From: Oidiodendron maius Zn
Taxonomy: Eukaryota > Ascomycota > Leotiomycetes > Myxotrichaceae
Assembly: GCA_000827325.1 (NCBI GenBank)
Contig: KN832871.1
Coordinates: forward strand, 2,480,001 to 2,544,000
Direction: 5' to 3'
Length of the DNA stretch: 64,000 nt
Shown here: positions 46,042 through 57,681 of the stretch, in pieces
Layout: each line of letters opens with the position of its first letter
Position numbering within the stretch: the first letter of the stretch is position 1
Notes under the pieces: model-generated
Told to the model about the DNA's origin: nothing
Seen by the model: the letters and a program-made list of their open reading frames with translations, nothing else
Database searches by the model: none
Made by a program: the position numbers and the translations under genes

Positions 46042-47202
46042 TCAAGACGAACATGGAACAATATAGAGCCCAATAGGTGTCGGATCGCTATCCTGGAAGT
46101 AGTCCAGCTCAACATTGCCTACGCTGGATACAGAATATGAAGTCACGCCACTCTTGCACGGGAAAGTGGCAATGGTGTAAGTGTTGCCCGGCAGAATCTC
46201 CGTCTTACCATAATCCGTCTCTACTCCAGGAGTTGTCTTATAGGTAACCTCAGAGTCAGCGACGTCTTTCAACAAGGCAAAGTCCAGACCGCCATTCTCT
46301 CCCTCCTCCTCTTCAATCCCGCTGAAGTAGAACGGAGAGTTTTGTAGATTGAGAGTGGACTCGTAGGGGAAGAGAAACAACAGTGCACAATTTCCAGTGT
46401 AGGGAGACGATTCAGGGACATCAAAGTTAAAGATGGTGGTATTATCGGGCGAGATATATGCGACGTATGAATTTCCAAAGGCATAATCTGGTGCTTCTGG
46501 AGATGTTGGCAAAATTAAAAGCGGGAAGCGAAATTCTCCAGAAGAGATGTCTTTCGGACAGGACGGATCCAAAGCAGTTACCAGCGGAGTGGAACTAGCT
46601 GATAATGTCCCTGCAGATATAGGTGAAACAGACACAGTCGATGTTGAAGCCGCCCTGGTCAGGGATGACCCGGTGGAAGCTGGGGCCAGGCAAGATAGGA
46701 CGTTACAAGATGCATCGCCACTAAAGAGAGAGAAGTAAATAACTGTTCAAAGAGAAAGTTGGGAATTGTGGACATACGTTTTAATTGTAATTACCTTGCA
46801 ACCAGTAGTGTCGGACTTCGCATCAGTATATATAGCGTAGCTTCCATCCGCGTCTAGGCATGCCAGCCATTTCGCATTTCCGTTGTGCATTAGGTTGCCG
46901 TCACTAGCAACTGTAAAATTGGCATTTCCATGAGTGCCTTGGGAACAATAAAATTGAGCCGAAGAGGGATCAATAACGCAGTTGCGGCCCTGGGAATCAG
47001 ACAAAGTAGGGGGACTGAGGCTATAGACACCCTGTTCATTGGCACCACCAATGCGACTTTCGCCGATGGCCGCATTCTCAACAGGACCATCTTTGGGGTC
47101 ACTAACAGCCGTCATGGGAAACGTGCATTGTGAATTCTGGTTGATCGTCTGTATCGCGGAGGCAGAAGCGCCGAGAGCAATAAGACTAAGAATGTAATGC
47201 AT
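46042..47202 (-). CDS. Secreted protein with But2-type C-terminal domain
   Basis: Exons 47202-46778 and 46720-46042 encode 367 residues; donor gtatgt after ITIKT fits the reading frame. The start gives a signal peptide (MHYILSLIALGASASAIQ). The N-terminal half (residues ~20-145) is a small Cys-containing module (SQCTFPMTA, GRNCVIDPSSAQFYCSQG, WLACLDADGSYAIY, TTGCKVITI). A Ser/Thr linker follows, then a But2-family domain beginning KDISSGEFRFPLLIL with SYVAYISPDNTTIFNFDVP, CALLFLFPYES and GNVELDYFQDSDPTPIGLY. The But2 C-terminal domain is named after a fission-yeast ubiquitin-like binding protein, but most mould members are secreted and uncharacterised; a cell-surface or secreted role is inferred. 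Confidence 0.82.
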
Positions 47203-47974
47203 GATGGAAGACGCTCGGTCGCTATCAGTCCGAGTAGTCCTAGAGAGGAGTGAGCTGAGGCTTTCAATGGGAAGGAATTACACCTCACTAAATGCCAGAT
47301 ATAACGCAGAATGGTCTTCTGATCAAGAGGGAGTAACCGGAGGGAAGAAGACAACGACATGGGAAAGAAGCTGTATAAGAGCTGAGAACCAACCATGGGA
47401 GTCACAGAAAACAATACTGTCGACCATGCAGTGGCACCGACTATACCTACTCTATGTATCTGTTTCAATTCTAAGACTCCTGACGACACGGACATCCGAC
47501 AGAGCGGAAAGAGAGGTGATCCCCACCGATAAAGCCACCAGATGGTTTGGGTTGTGTTCGTTGCCCCATCAACCGCACCTGAAAAAGTACCGCAGCCCAT
47601 TTTGATATCGCTGCCGGGGGGATCCCATGGCAGATAAGTATGGAGTAACTAAGACATCTTATGTGGCGAGCCACTTCTAAGAATCTCAAGGAGGAAGGTT
47701 ATCGCTCAGCCGACACGGCAAGTCTACTTGTACAACTGAGCACGCTCACCTGCACTCGTCCGCCTTTGTTGGCGAGGACAGACAGAGGCCCTGTACGAGT
47801 GAAAACTGGTGACCATGACCAGTAATGATTGAAAGGCAACCGTACGATGGACAATGCTGGCACATTCTGGCCACATCTTGGGAATATATGCTTCTGTGAT
47901 TGTGGTTGCTGTGAGCAAATGCAGGTCTAGTGTCGGTTCAGATATCCAATATATCTATTCAAGGCAGACAAGAA
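47203..47974. other. Tandem intergenic region (minus strand)
   Basis: About 770 bp between the But2-domain gene start and the stop of the DHA2 transporter gene. Open frames are antisense-like and have no family resemblance. Presumed promoter of the But2-domain gene. Confidence 0.45.
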
Positions 47975-50042
47975 TCAAACGCCTTGTTCCATTCCTTCCT
48001 CCCATTCTTCCTCAGCCACAGATCCAGTTTCCGCATCACGCTCCTCGGCCTCCTCTTTTTCGGCCCCGTGCTTCCAGCCAGTTCCAGCCTGCATGCACAC
48101 CATGACAAGTGCCAAGCCAGCACCGGCCAGAAGCAGGCCACTCAGGCTCGCCGTGTAACTCTCCACGGCAACTGCCTTTTCAGATCCATGAAGAGATTTT
48201 ACTAAAGCTGGACTGCCAAGCAATCTCCTCACTAAGTCTTCTCTGCCTGCCAAGCCGCCATTCTCCTCGAATCCTTTCTCTAAACCATCCCTCAATATTC
48301 TGGTAAATAAGCCGCCGCCAATGGCAGATCCAAAGGACCCGCCAAAGCCCCTAAAAGTAGCCATAAGAGAGATTGTTATATAATGCGTGGAGGCGGGGGT
48401 CTGGTAGAGGAGGTGAGCCAGCGTGTAGTTTAGAGATGCTCCTGTGCATAGACCATTGACGAAAACCGAAAGGAAGTACGACCAAGCTGGGGTTGATTTC
48501 CTAGTAATCTGCGAGAGGAGGACTAGTGTGCATGAGAATAGAAAGTATCCAAGAACGCAGGTGCTGTTTATCTCAATGTCAGCACGCCCATTATTAACTT
48601 ACAAAAGTCGGGGCGAAACTCACAGCCAAAAACTACCACCTCGTTTGATGTGTAGCCAACCAACCAGCAAGCCTCCAATCGCGAACCCGACATTCGTAGG
48701 AATCAAAATGGACCCTGCTGATGCAGGCGACCAGCCGAGCAGGGCAATTGCGTAAACGGGTGAGTAGAACAGTACCATCCATCTTGCCGACATGATTCCT
48801 AGCTGTGCGACGCAAGAAAGAAGAACACCACGAGACTTGAGAACTATCACAGGAATGATTGGTTCTGGCGCTATATACACCTCTGTAGCGATGAAACTAG
48901 CGAGGAAAAATGACGAGAGTGCAATTGGCTGCCAGAGGAGCTTCGGTGATGAAAGTCCGTAGAGGAGAGAGATGAGTGTAGCTATCTGTGCAGTAGTAAG
49001 TTTGCAAGCCACATCAGCCTTTCACATGGATGTGCACATACTAGCAAGACTGCACCAAGGTAATCGACCTTGGCTAGTTTGGACTTTATTGAACGTTCAC
49101 TCCCAGCATGCTTTCCAGATGTGAAAGAACTTGGGATGCTTAAGAAGAGTCCAGTTGCAGCGACTAATGCCAATGGAGCTTGAACCCAGAACAAGAATCT
49201 CTGGGAAAATCGTGAGCATTTTGCATCTCAACACATATAGCAACAAATCGTACCCAACCTGTCACAGGCAGCAGAGCACCAGCTAGAACTGCACCAAAAG
49301 AGACACCAGTTGTAAAGCCGGCATTAACTAGTCCGACAAACAAACCCCTCTTTTTCTTACTAGAGAGTTCTAGAACTAGAATCAAGGCAATGGTCATCAT
49401 ACCAGCCCCACCAGAACCGCTGATGGCTCTGCCCAGAAGGAAGATGGTCAAACTGTGGGCCTGAGAGGTGACAAACCCACCGATCGCGAAGAGGATAGCT
49501 GAGAAGAGGATGCAAATTCGTGGAGAAAAGATCTGAGCCAACCGAGCACATACTGGGGCCAGACTTGATAGAGCGATCTAGTTCTATATCAATATCAAGA
49601 TAATTGATGGATCTCATCACCCCCACATACCAAATAAGTAGAAGAGAACCAGCTTGCGTATATAAAAGAATCCAGGTCCTCTGCAATCTTCGACTGCGTC
49701 GTGGTGATTCCAGACATGTTCGCCGCTGCAGCATCCCTTTATCAGCATACTCGAATCTTCCCGATGTTCATGGCTTCACATCTTCGAGCAGTATCAAAGA
49801 CATTCAGAAGACTAACCCTGCAAGAAAATTAAGCCCCACACGCTCAATATGATGAGGAACCCTCTTATCTTCCCAACATGTTGATTTGCTCTTTCCGTAT
49901 CCGCGTCTCTCGGAGACGATGCAACTTCCGGGACTCGCCCAATTGCGCCATTGCTACCTGCAGTTCCTCTCACCTGCTCGCCTCCCAGCAATGGAGATTG
50001 CTCTCCAGGTCCCGGCCGTGTGGTTTCAACTGTTCCTGTCAT
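47975..50042 (-). CDS. MFS transporter, DHA2 (14-helix) family, Vba-like
   Basis: Six exons on the minus strand from ATG 50042 to the TGA at 47975. The N-terminus is polar (GPGEQSPLLGG), then GKIRGFLIILSVWGLIFLQ, AANMSGITTTQSKIAEDLD, FIYASWFSSTYL, FLLGRAISGSGGAGMMTIAL, NAGFTTGVSFGAVLAGALLP, TGW-RFLFWVQAPLALVAATG, VDYLGAVLL, MSARWMVLFYSPVYAIALLG, and MATFRGFGGSFGSAIGGG near the end. DHA2 transporters include vacuolar basic amino acid permeases (Vba) and drug exporters; the GAGMMT segment and SFTSGK...KLAKVDYLG are like the Vba group. Membrane and substrate are inferred only. A long acidic C-terminal tail (EEEWEEGMEQGV) follows the last helix. Confidence 0.88.
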
Positions 50043-50667
50043 TTTTATTCTTTTGGTTGCAGTCTCGTGACCTGTTACTGCTGCATCCGAATATTCCGGC
50101 TGTAACGCACTGAATACTACTGCTCTATCAATTGAGCAACTCGAGATCAGTAGTCATCCTCGGGAGGGAAGAAAGAATAAAGCAGTTAATGAAAGAAGAT
50201 GGAAAACAAATTGCCTAGATGTATCGCGCCGAAACCCATTATGCCTTATGGTGCGTGCTTACCAACACGCCGCTGCCCACTTTGCCGAGACTATTTGGCC
50301 AACTCTCCAATTAATTGTGATGTCCAACCAACCAGTACAACTCTGCCCACCTTTGCTGCAAAACCACATATCTCCACTTGTATTTTCGAGGAGTCACCAG
50401 CCAAGGGGCTGCAAGGTTTTATAATTATATTTTATTTTTTGGCTTTTTGGGGGGGCTTTTTATGAAATGTGTTTCTAGTGTACAGGATATTGAAACATAA
50501 GAGAGTTGGATGTTCGCCCTACGCTGCATCAACTTATCCCCTATCCAGCATTATACCCAGCCCGGCTTCCATCGAGGACGAGAGAGACATAGAGAGAGAA
50601 AGAGAAAGAGATGCAACAGCAGTAATTTTACGTCTTCTTTTAACTTGGGGACGAACGTGTTGAAACT
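50043..50667. other. Intergenic region between DNMT5 3' end and DHA2 gene
   Basis: About 625 bp; both neighbours are on the minus strand, so this is promoter of the DHA2 gene plus 3' flank of DNMT5. It holds a purine-rich gagaga tract near 50580-50610 and a G8 run near 50450. Confidence 0.45.
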
Positions 50668-53600
50668 TCAATCATCATCACGGCTGACGTACTGATAGAA
50701 CGGCGTGCCGAACTCGCTCTCCTCCCGGTCACCCTGGACAAGGGCACCACCATCATGTCCGGTTTGCTTGACGATGCGAGAGGTGCGGAATTCCATGATA
50801 TCTATGTCGACGGTGCCTTTGACAAGGAAGTGATAAATGTAGACGGTCTTTTGCTGGCCGAATCGGCGAGCACGGCCGATTGCTTGGGTCATGGCAGCAT
50901 CATATGTGTATTGTGAATTGGAGCCTTTCGTGTGATATGGTGCCACGAATATAACGTGGTTTGCTACGGTGAGATTGCTATATTTCAATCAGCAATGCAC
51001 ATTTGGAGTATTTTAAGCCAATAGCATTCTTACCTCCCGGACGCAGACGCGTCGCCGATATTTAGAATCAGAACTCTCTCAGAGGCTTCGTTTTCAAACA
51101 TCTCCAGAACGTCCGTCGGTCTGTTGCTAGAGCTGAGTTCACAGACAGTGATGTTCTTAGCCTCTAAGGCCTCCTGAACCTCCTTCAGTAACTTAGGGAA
51201 TTGTACAAAGACAATCACTTTGTCGACTGATGGGATTATATCAATTAGATTAACAACGTGGTCAATTTTACTTCTCTTAGAAGTGGCATCGGAACTGCCT
51301 CCAGAGATGAATGCTGAAGCTGAGATCCTACTAGATTGTGTGTTGCGAACCAAGCACTTGGGCTCCGAGCAATGCTTATAGCTCGCAGGGAGGCATCCAC
51401 TGCAAACCAGGTGTCCGCATTGTCCGAGCACGGTCAAATTTCCAATTGGAAGTCCTTTCTTGCCACACTTCGAACACTGCAGCCCGATGTTAGCCTGAGC
51501 GCTCTGAAGATAACAGATCGTCTCAGCGAATCGCCAGTAGCGTCTAAGGCCAACCAGCTTGTTAAACATCGTGCCCATTGAAGTGGAAATTTGTCGCAGC
51601 GTCGGACGTTTCTCCGCATCAGAAGGTGGATCGACGGGTTCTTTATCGGCTTGCAAAATGAAGTTCCCAATCTCGTCGGAAGTCTCCTTATCTCCGAGTA
51701 TGTTGTTAGTGACAATTTCTATGAAGCCTTCGTAGAATCCAGCAGAACTTTTATCAACCAGTTTGATGCGGCGGGCTAGCTTGTAGGCTTCTTCAAGCTC
51801 ATCCTTTTTCTCCAGATATTGCTCTTTTCTGATTTTGACCACCTTCTGGCAAAGCTCGGAATCCTCCAATGTTGTGTCTTTGACAATATCGGAGTGGGCT
51901 GATGCAGCCCGAAGAAGCAAGATCTCTTCAACATCTTGGCATTTGAAGAGAGCATCATTGATCATCTGTGATTTATGATTCTCACTCTTCACACGCTTAG
52001 TAAGATCAAAGCCTGAGTCTGTTAGAAATTGCGACAATTCATAGTATACAGCCTTCGCGGCAGCAGGATGCTCAATAAGCACGAGATTTTCTATCGTTTC
52101 AATTGGGCCAATTTGTGCAATATCCTGGAATAGTTCATCAGTACATGGATTGCATCCTATGGGAGTAATGAATTGCGTCTACCTTTCGTACAAAGTGATT
52201 TAAGAAGTCTTGAGCGCGCTCGTGGCGATGCTGCTGCCATGCAGGAGAAGGGGAATCTCTATACATCAAAAACTTTTCAGTGCCTACATGACATTAACTT
52301 CTTTCAACCATATTTTGCAAACGAAGACTTACGCGTCATATCTCTAACTTCGCGATTGAGTACATCTCTCTTCATCAAGGTGTAGTCTTTGGCACCTAAG
52401 TTGATACCAATAAATTCGGCCATCTTTTGTACGTCGTGAAAGTCAGATATTGCTGGAGTCCCTGACAATAGCCATTTGTGTCTGGCTTTAATAGATTGCA
52501 AGATTGTAGCTGCTTGCTTGAGGTCGGTCTTCGGGTCGTTTCCGAGGTACGTATACTCGTCCACAACTACACGAGCAAATGAGAAAAGCTCAAGGATGGG
52601 ACCTGTGACTTTTGATACATCTCTACTCTTCGTAACCTTTTTCAGATTGAAAGTGTCAATACGTCGTTTAAGAGTTGGAGCTTTAGTAGATCGCTTCCGC
52701 TTTCCCGTAGATCCCTTGGTCGCCGCCTTCGAGGACTTGTTCATGTAAGCTGCGCCAGTCAATCGCTTTGATGGAATAACTGCCTGTGTTGATTGAGCAG
52801 CCATCTTATCCTGTTCGAATTGATTGCTAACATATTCAGCAAAGGTATGGGGTTGAGCTCTGAGTGCTTCCAAATTATGTGCAATCCTCTGGAGAGCCTT
52901 TGCGTACCAACATCGAAATGGTCGCTGCGATGCACCTGTATCAAGTTCGACCATGCCAGCGAATCGGGCTACAGCCATTGCGTAAAGTTCGGTGTTGAGT
53001 AATTCGCGATTCACGATAATAATTTTGGCATCTTGAAAATCTTGAATGGTGAAACTCTTCAAATCTTGGAAAGAATCGATGCGGAGCACGTAATCTTTGT
53101 AATTTGGAAGAAATTTGCGAACCTCTTTCCGCCACTGGCCTGTGAGATGGCTTGGGCAAAGTACCATTGTGGCTTTTATAGGTATACTGCCAGTTACGAC
53201 TTCACTCTCTCGTGCCTTTGCTTGTTGAAACTGAGCATCAATTAGGGCGAGCATAACCAGCGTCTTACCAAATCCGACTTCATGGGCGAGCACACCACCA
53301 GTGACGGGTACTTTCCGCGCAGCCTTCCCTTCAGCGCGATAATTGATGTGAGTGATTCGATCTTCCACAATTTCCTCCTCGGTAAATGATCCAAGTCCGG
53401 ATTCTTGATTGATAGCCCAGGATAAGTTTCGGAGCTGCTCAGGACGGAGTTGATGAGCGATTATTCCTGGAGGATTCTCAGCAGGCTGCTCATTCTGGCT
53501 GTCTAGTAAAGTAAAAGCGCCAAAAATTGGCTTGGACAGCGAATTGTCGTCTGCAATAAGGCGCCAAGAGAGGCTGATATTCTCAGTTTTACCAGTGAGC

Positions 53601-56600
53601 GCCAGTTGACTCCATGCCCTATGAACGAGAGTTATTGGATCCATGCCCACTTTGATCTCGATATTGGCAGGCTTATCAATTAGATATCTAACAGTCAGTG
53701 GCACTGGACGATCTTTTAACGCATGTTCGTAGTCGCGGGCATCTGAAGGGTCTTCAAAAGGAGCTAGTTTATTGTTTCCCGCGCATGTCCACAGCACTTT
53801 GGGAGCTTTCGGTGCACATGGCGAACATAAATACTTCGGTGCCTTAACTGGATGCCATTTGGATGTACCTGCACAATGATCAAAGATTCTATGGCCTTGT
53901 TCTAGAAGCCAGCGAAACTCTTTGAAAAATACCTCTTCAGAAGACTTATCGAGTTCTGTCCAGACATCGTAAACCCAACGATCGCTGAACTCGCATGTGA
54001 CTTCGGCCGTACATGTAAATATTGCTTGTTGTGAGTGGCACAGGATGACCTTTAGTTCTGGGGTTGTCTCTATCAGCCTCTGGTATTGCACTTTAGGCTG
54101 AGTCAATTGATCCATAGAAATCTCTGAGCATTTTAACCAATACCCATCTCTATAGATTGTGACTTTTTGTTCCACAGAACTCTCATCTAGGAGTATTATT
54201 TGGTCTGAGATGGGAGCGGCAGCAGTTTCCGCAGTACGATTGTCCCTTTTCAGCCCTTTCTTCTGTGCTTTGGTGGTCTTCTTCTTTGTAGATGTATTAA
54301 CGACAGGATCTGTAGAATCGCCCATGATATCCGCATCAAGACATTCAACGGACTCGGAAGCTTCCCATTCATTTCCCGATGGATGGTGCTCTGGACTAAG
54401 TCTGCCGAAGGTGCGGCGATATTCTCCATAATCGAGCCTTCTAATATCATCCGTGAAAATAAACGAATCTTCTTTAGGGTTGCGTAACAACTTCTCATGG
54501 TCAAAGAATAGGAAGGTAGGTCGTGAGGAGCCTTTGGTAGAGAGCTTTACGTGAAGAGAGGAATATGCTTGGCCACAAACAGGGGAGTGTTCGTATTCCC
54601 CGCTAATATCCTGATCGAACAAACCGAGATCAATCTCCGAAATAACTACGGAGCATTTGTTCGAAATACAGACCTCCGAGACGTCTTCAAGGCCTATTTG
54701 GGTGTTGTATGATTCAACCGGATTGCCGTGGCCTTTGATTGTTGCGTTAACCAATTTAAGTTCTGGCATATAAAGCTCCCAGTCACCTTTGGTGATATCA
54801 TCTCCAACGGGTAGCATACGTGCACAAGGATATTTCTCAACAAACTTTCGTAGTCTGCTGCCGAGTGGCTCTGCCGATGAAGCAGTGGCATACAAATACC
54901 ATTCAACGTTGTGATCAGTTATCACCAATTCAAGTCTCGCTCCCGACTTGTTGTTCAAAGATGAGCTGAAATGAATATGCCAAGACTCGCCACGGATGAT
55001 TTCCCGGAAGTAGACTTTGGAACATAGGGCATCCTTGATAGCTTGAATTGTCAAAGTCCAAGTCTCCTTCTTAATGTCATTTGGGCGATTTCCTTCCATT
55101 TGTTGCATGAGCTGAACGACCGATGGAGAGCTCTGGTTAATATTGAAACAGATGGACATTGGAATGTATTTCTTGATCTCAGCTTCAAATTTGAAGGGCT
55201 GTATGCGAGAAGTAGGTAAGTGCTTGCCCTTTCGACTATAGAGGTGTTTAGGGTTTCCTCCACAGCTGATGCAAGTTGTATGCCCGCACATAACACACTC
55301 TTGAAGTTTATTTGTGGTTAACTCAGTTCTGCCCTCGCAATAGCATAGACGGCGAGATTCTGATGCCCATCTTACTGCGTCGCGAACAGGCAGTTTACGA
55401 TGGTTTTCAGGGTTATATTTCATGAGTAGGAGCTCGTTGCTGGTGTCCAGATCAGTAAGACCTGAATTCTCCTTGGACTCAACACCGGTTCCCTTATCCA
55501 AGATCTTGTGAAAGGCAATCAAGCCAGCGCTAATAACAGCACCAACGACGGTTGATGTCATGGCGTTACCAGCTAAGTTTCTAAGATCGCCTTGTGACAA
55601 GTTGGTAACATCGAGAGTATCGGCGTCCATTGCTTGGAACTTAAGAGACTCATATCCTGTGAGACCACAGCCGCGAACGGTGCTAAACGGAAATCCGGTA
55701 GGAGTAATGCATGGCATTATGCCAGATAATGTGGTATCGGTTATCCGGTACACATTTTGCGACAACTCGAGATCCCGGCTATAAGTTAAGTTAGTAGGTA
55801 TCACAAGGGGCGTAGGGCATTATACATACTTCCAGTATCGGTCATCAAATCCTCGACGGATACACCGCAAGTGCGATATGTCAATAGTGTCGCAAACGCG
55901 CTCCGTGGCACCTTTGACTAGCTTGTAATGGTCGGGAAGTTTTTTAAATCCTCCGGCCGCCCAATTCGTGACGGGGTGGTCCTGGCCAAGCTTGTGGGCC
56001 TCCCGATACATTTCATGACCCCTTGCACATCGATCCCAGCTAATGACTGTCTTTTTCTGATCGAAGTCATCAACTTGACCAAATTTAACCTTCGGATCAT
56101 CTGATTTCAGAAGGAGGCGCTCAGCAGGAACGCTGGCATGGCGCTTCAATTTCTTAACTAGAACTGCCCAATTGTCCAGTTGCTTCATTAGTTCAGCAGC
56201 CGTGCCCGTGAAGCTGGCTCTGTGAATGGCAATTAGATACCCGCGCCGTCGAGTTTGAGGAACGTAGAACTCTTTTGTGTCCAGAATGAGGTGGCGGCTA
56301 CTATAGCCAATCTCTTCGAAGTGTACATCAAGACCTCTCTCCTTGGATTTGGCCTTTTTATCGGTCCAGGGGACTGAGACGACATTCTCTAAAATGATAA
56401 TCTTAGGCTTATTCTCTTGAGCATAATCCTTAATAGCGTAGAACGTATCGCCAGATTCACCGCGGTCTTCTAGTCCCTTTCGAGCATTGTTCAGCATAGA
56501 ATAGTCGCTGCAAACAAAACCAGCCATCAAAAGGTCAAGATCACTTGGGACTATAGCTTTCGCACCATAAGCCGTGGTGCTTAAAAGTTGTCAGCATGTG

Positions 56601-57681
56601 TATTGAAAGGAATACAGTGGGCAAACTTACGCAGTACGAGGCTGAGATTTATCTTTCAGAGGTTCTGACAACTCAGTGATATCCGCAAATATCACCGGCG
56701 GCTTGAAGTTTCTCTCAATAAACGCCTGTTTATAAGGCACAATCTCTGCACTAAAAAGATGATCTAGCTCAAAGCTAAAGGAGTTTTGGCCACATAAGTC
56801 TGCATGGGCAAAAAGTTAAATACAGCATGCGAGAATACTGGACGGTAAACTTACTTTTCGATATATGGCGCAAAGCCAACAGAGGACTCTCAGTGCCAGA
56901 GCACATTGTAGCTACCCTTAACGGACGCTTGTTCAAATGCTTGGCAGCATCAAGGAGACCCAGTCGAACGGCTTCCTTTGTGAGATCCTGGAACCATTCT
57001 TTAACGGTAGAGAGAGGAGGAAGTTCGTCATTATATCCAATTCCATATCTGTAGCTGTCGCTGGTTTTAATGGCAGCTCTTGGAGCTGGGATCATGAGAG
57101 ATTAGTCTTTTATTTTGTCGTAAATCATGAGCTTGCTTACCCGACTCGGGAGTTGGCTTGTTCTGAGCCTGCTTGACAATTTGTCTGCTTCCGTTTCCTA
57201 TCGGGTATCAGGCCAGAACTCTGATTAATGATTGAGACGTGTACTTACCAGAAATCTTTCGCTTCTTTGCCGGGATGTTATCATCGTCAGATTCTTCAAT
57301 GGAGTTATCTGCCTCTTCGGCATCCGCGTCTGCTGGAAAATTGTTGGTTGAAGACTGGTCAGCTTCGGTTTCTGGGAGATCTGAGGAGGATGTATCATCA
57401 TAATCATTATCATAATCATTGTCATAATCATCGTCATAATCATCGTCATAATCATCATCTGCTGGCAGGTTGTTGATCGAAGACTGATTGGATTCGGTGT
57501 CTTCAACAAATAAGGAAGTTGGGTCATCATCATTAGCTGAGTGATTATTGTCGTGGGTAGGATGAGATAGAGCTAGCAGAGCAGGGTCTATGACACCTGA
57601 GAAGTCCATCTGATCAAATCCGTTGTTATCATCCGTAACACTGCTGGAGCAAGAAAGCGATGGCGACTTTGTTGACGACAT
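50668..57681 (-). CDS. dnmt5: DNMT5: cytosine-5 DNA methyltransferase fused to a SNF2 ATPase
   Basis: Nine exons (57681-57249, 57197-57141, 57085-56855, 56799-56631, 56579-55830, 55778-52333, 52283-52183, 52124-51034, 50977-50668) join without a stop to 2,195 residues. Residues 1-160 are acidic with a YD repeat and a KKRKIS basic patch. Methyltransferase motifs: I as VATMCSGTESP (~225), IFADITEL, IV as FVCSDYS (~319, catalytic Cys), VI as LENVVS, VIII as QTRRRGY, X as GNAMTSTVVGAVI (~617). A Cys cluster at ~700-735 (CYCEG, CVMCG, CISCGG) follows. SNF2 lobe 1 has HEVGFGKTLVML (~1383) and VVVDEYTYL (~1620); a RING-like CSKCG...CGHLVCSGC (~1945-1985) sits between lobes; lobe 2 ends with QAIGRARRFGQQ. 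DNMT5 is an ATP-dependent CG maintenance methyltransferase. Confidence 0.95.
57393..57462 (-). repeat. Coding tandem repeat (Asp/Tyr) in DNMT5
   Basis: Imperfect tandem 12-bp units (aattatgatgac type) encode DDYDDDYDNDYDNDYDD within the acidic N-terminus of DNMT5. It is flanked by two similar peptides, NQSSINNLPADD and DQSSTNNFPADAD, which suggests that the whole unit arose by internal duplication. The tract keeps the frame. Confidence 0.85.

Noticed and set aside
50095-50165. tRNA-like D-arm (gctc-aattgata-gagc) on the minus strand
   Set aside because: Only the D-arm resembles a tRNA; no pairing acceptor, anticodon or T-arm with a GTTCRA loop can be drawn around it. It is a short chance palindrome or a decayed fragment.
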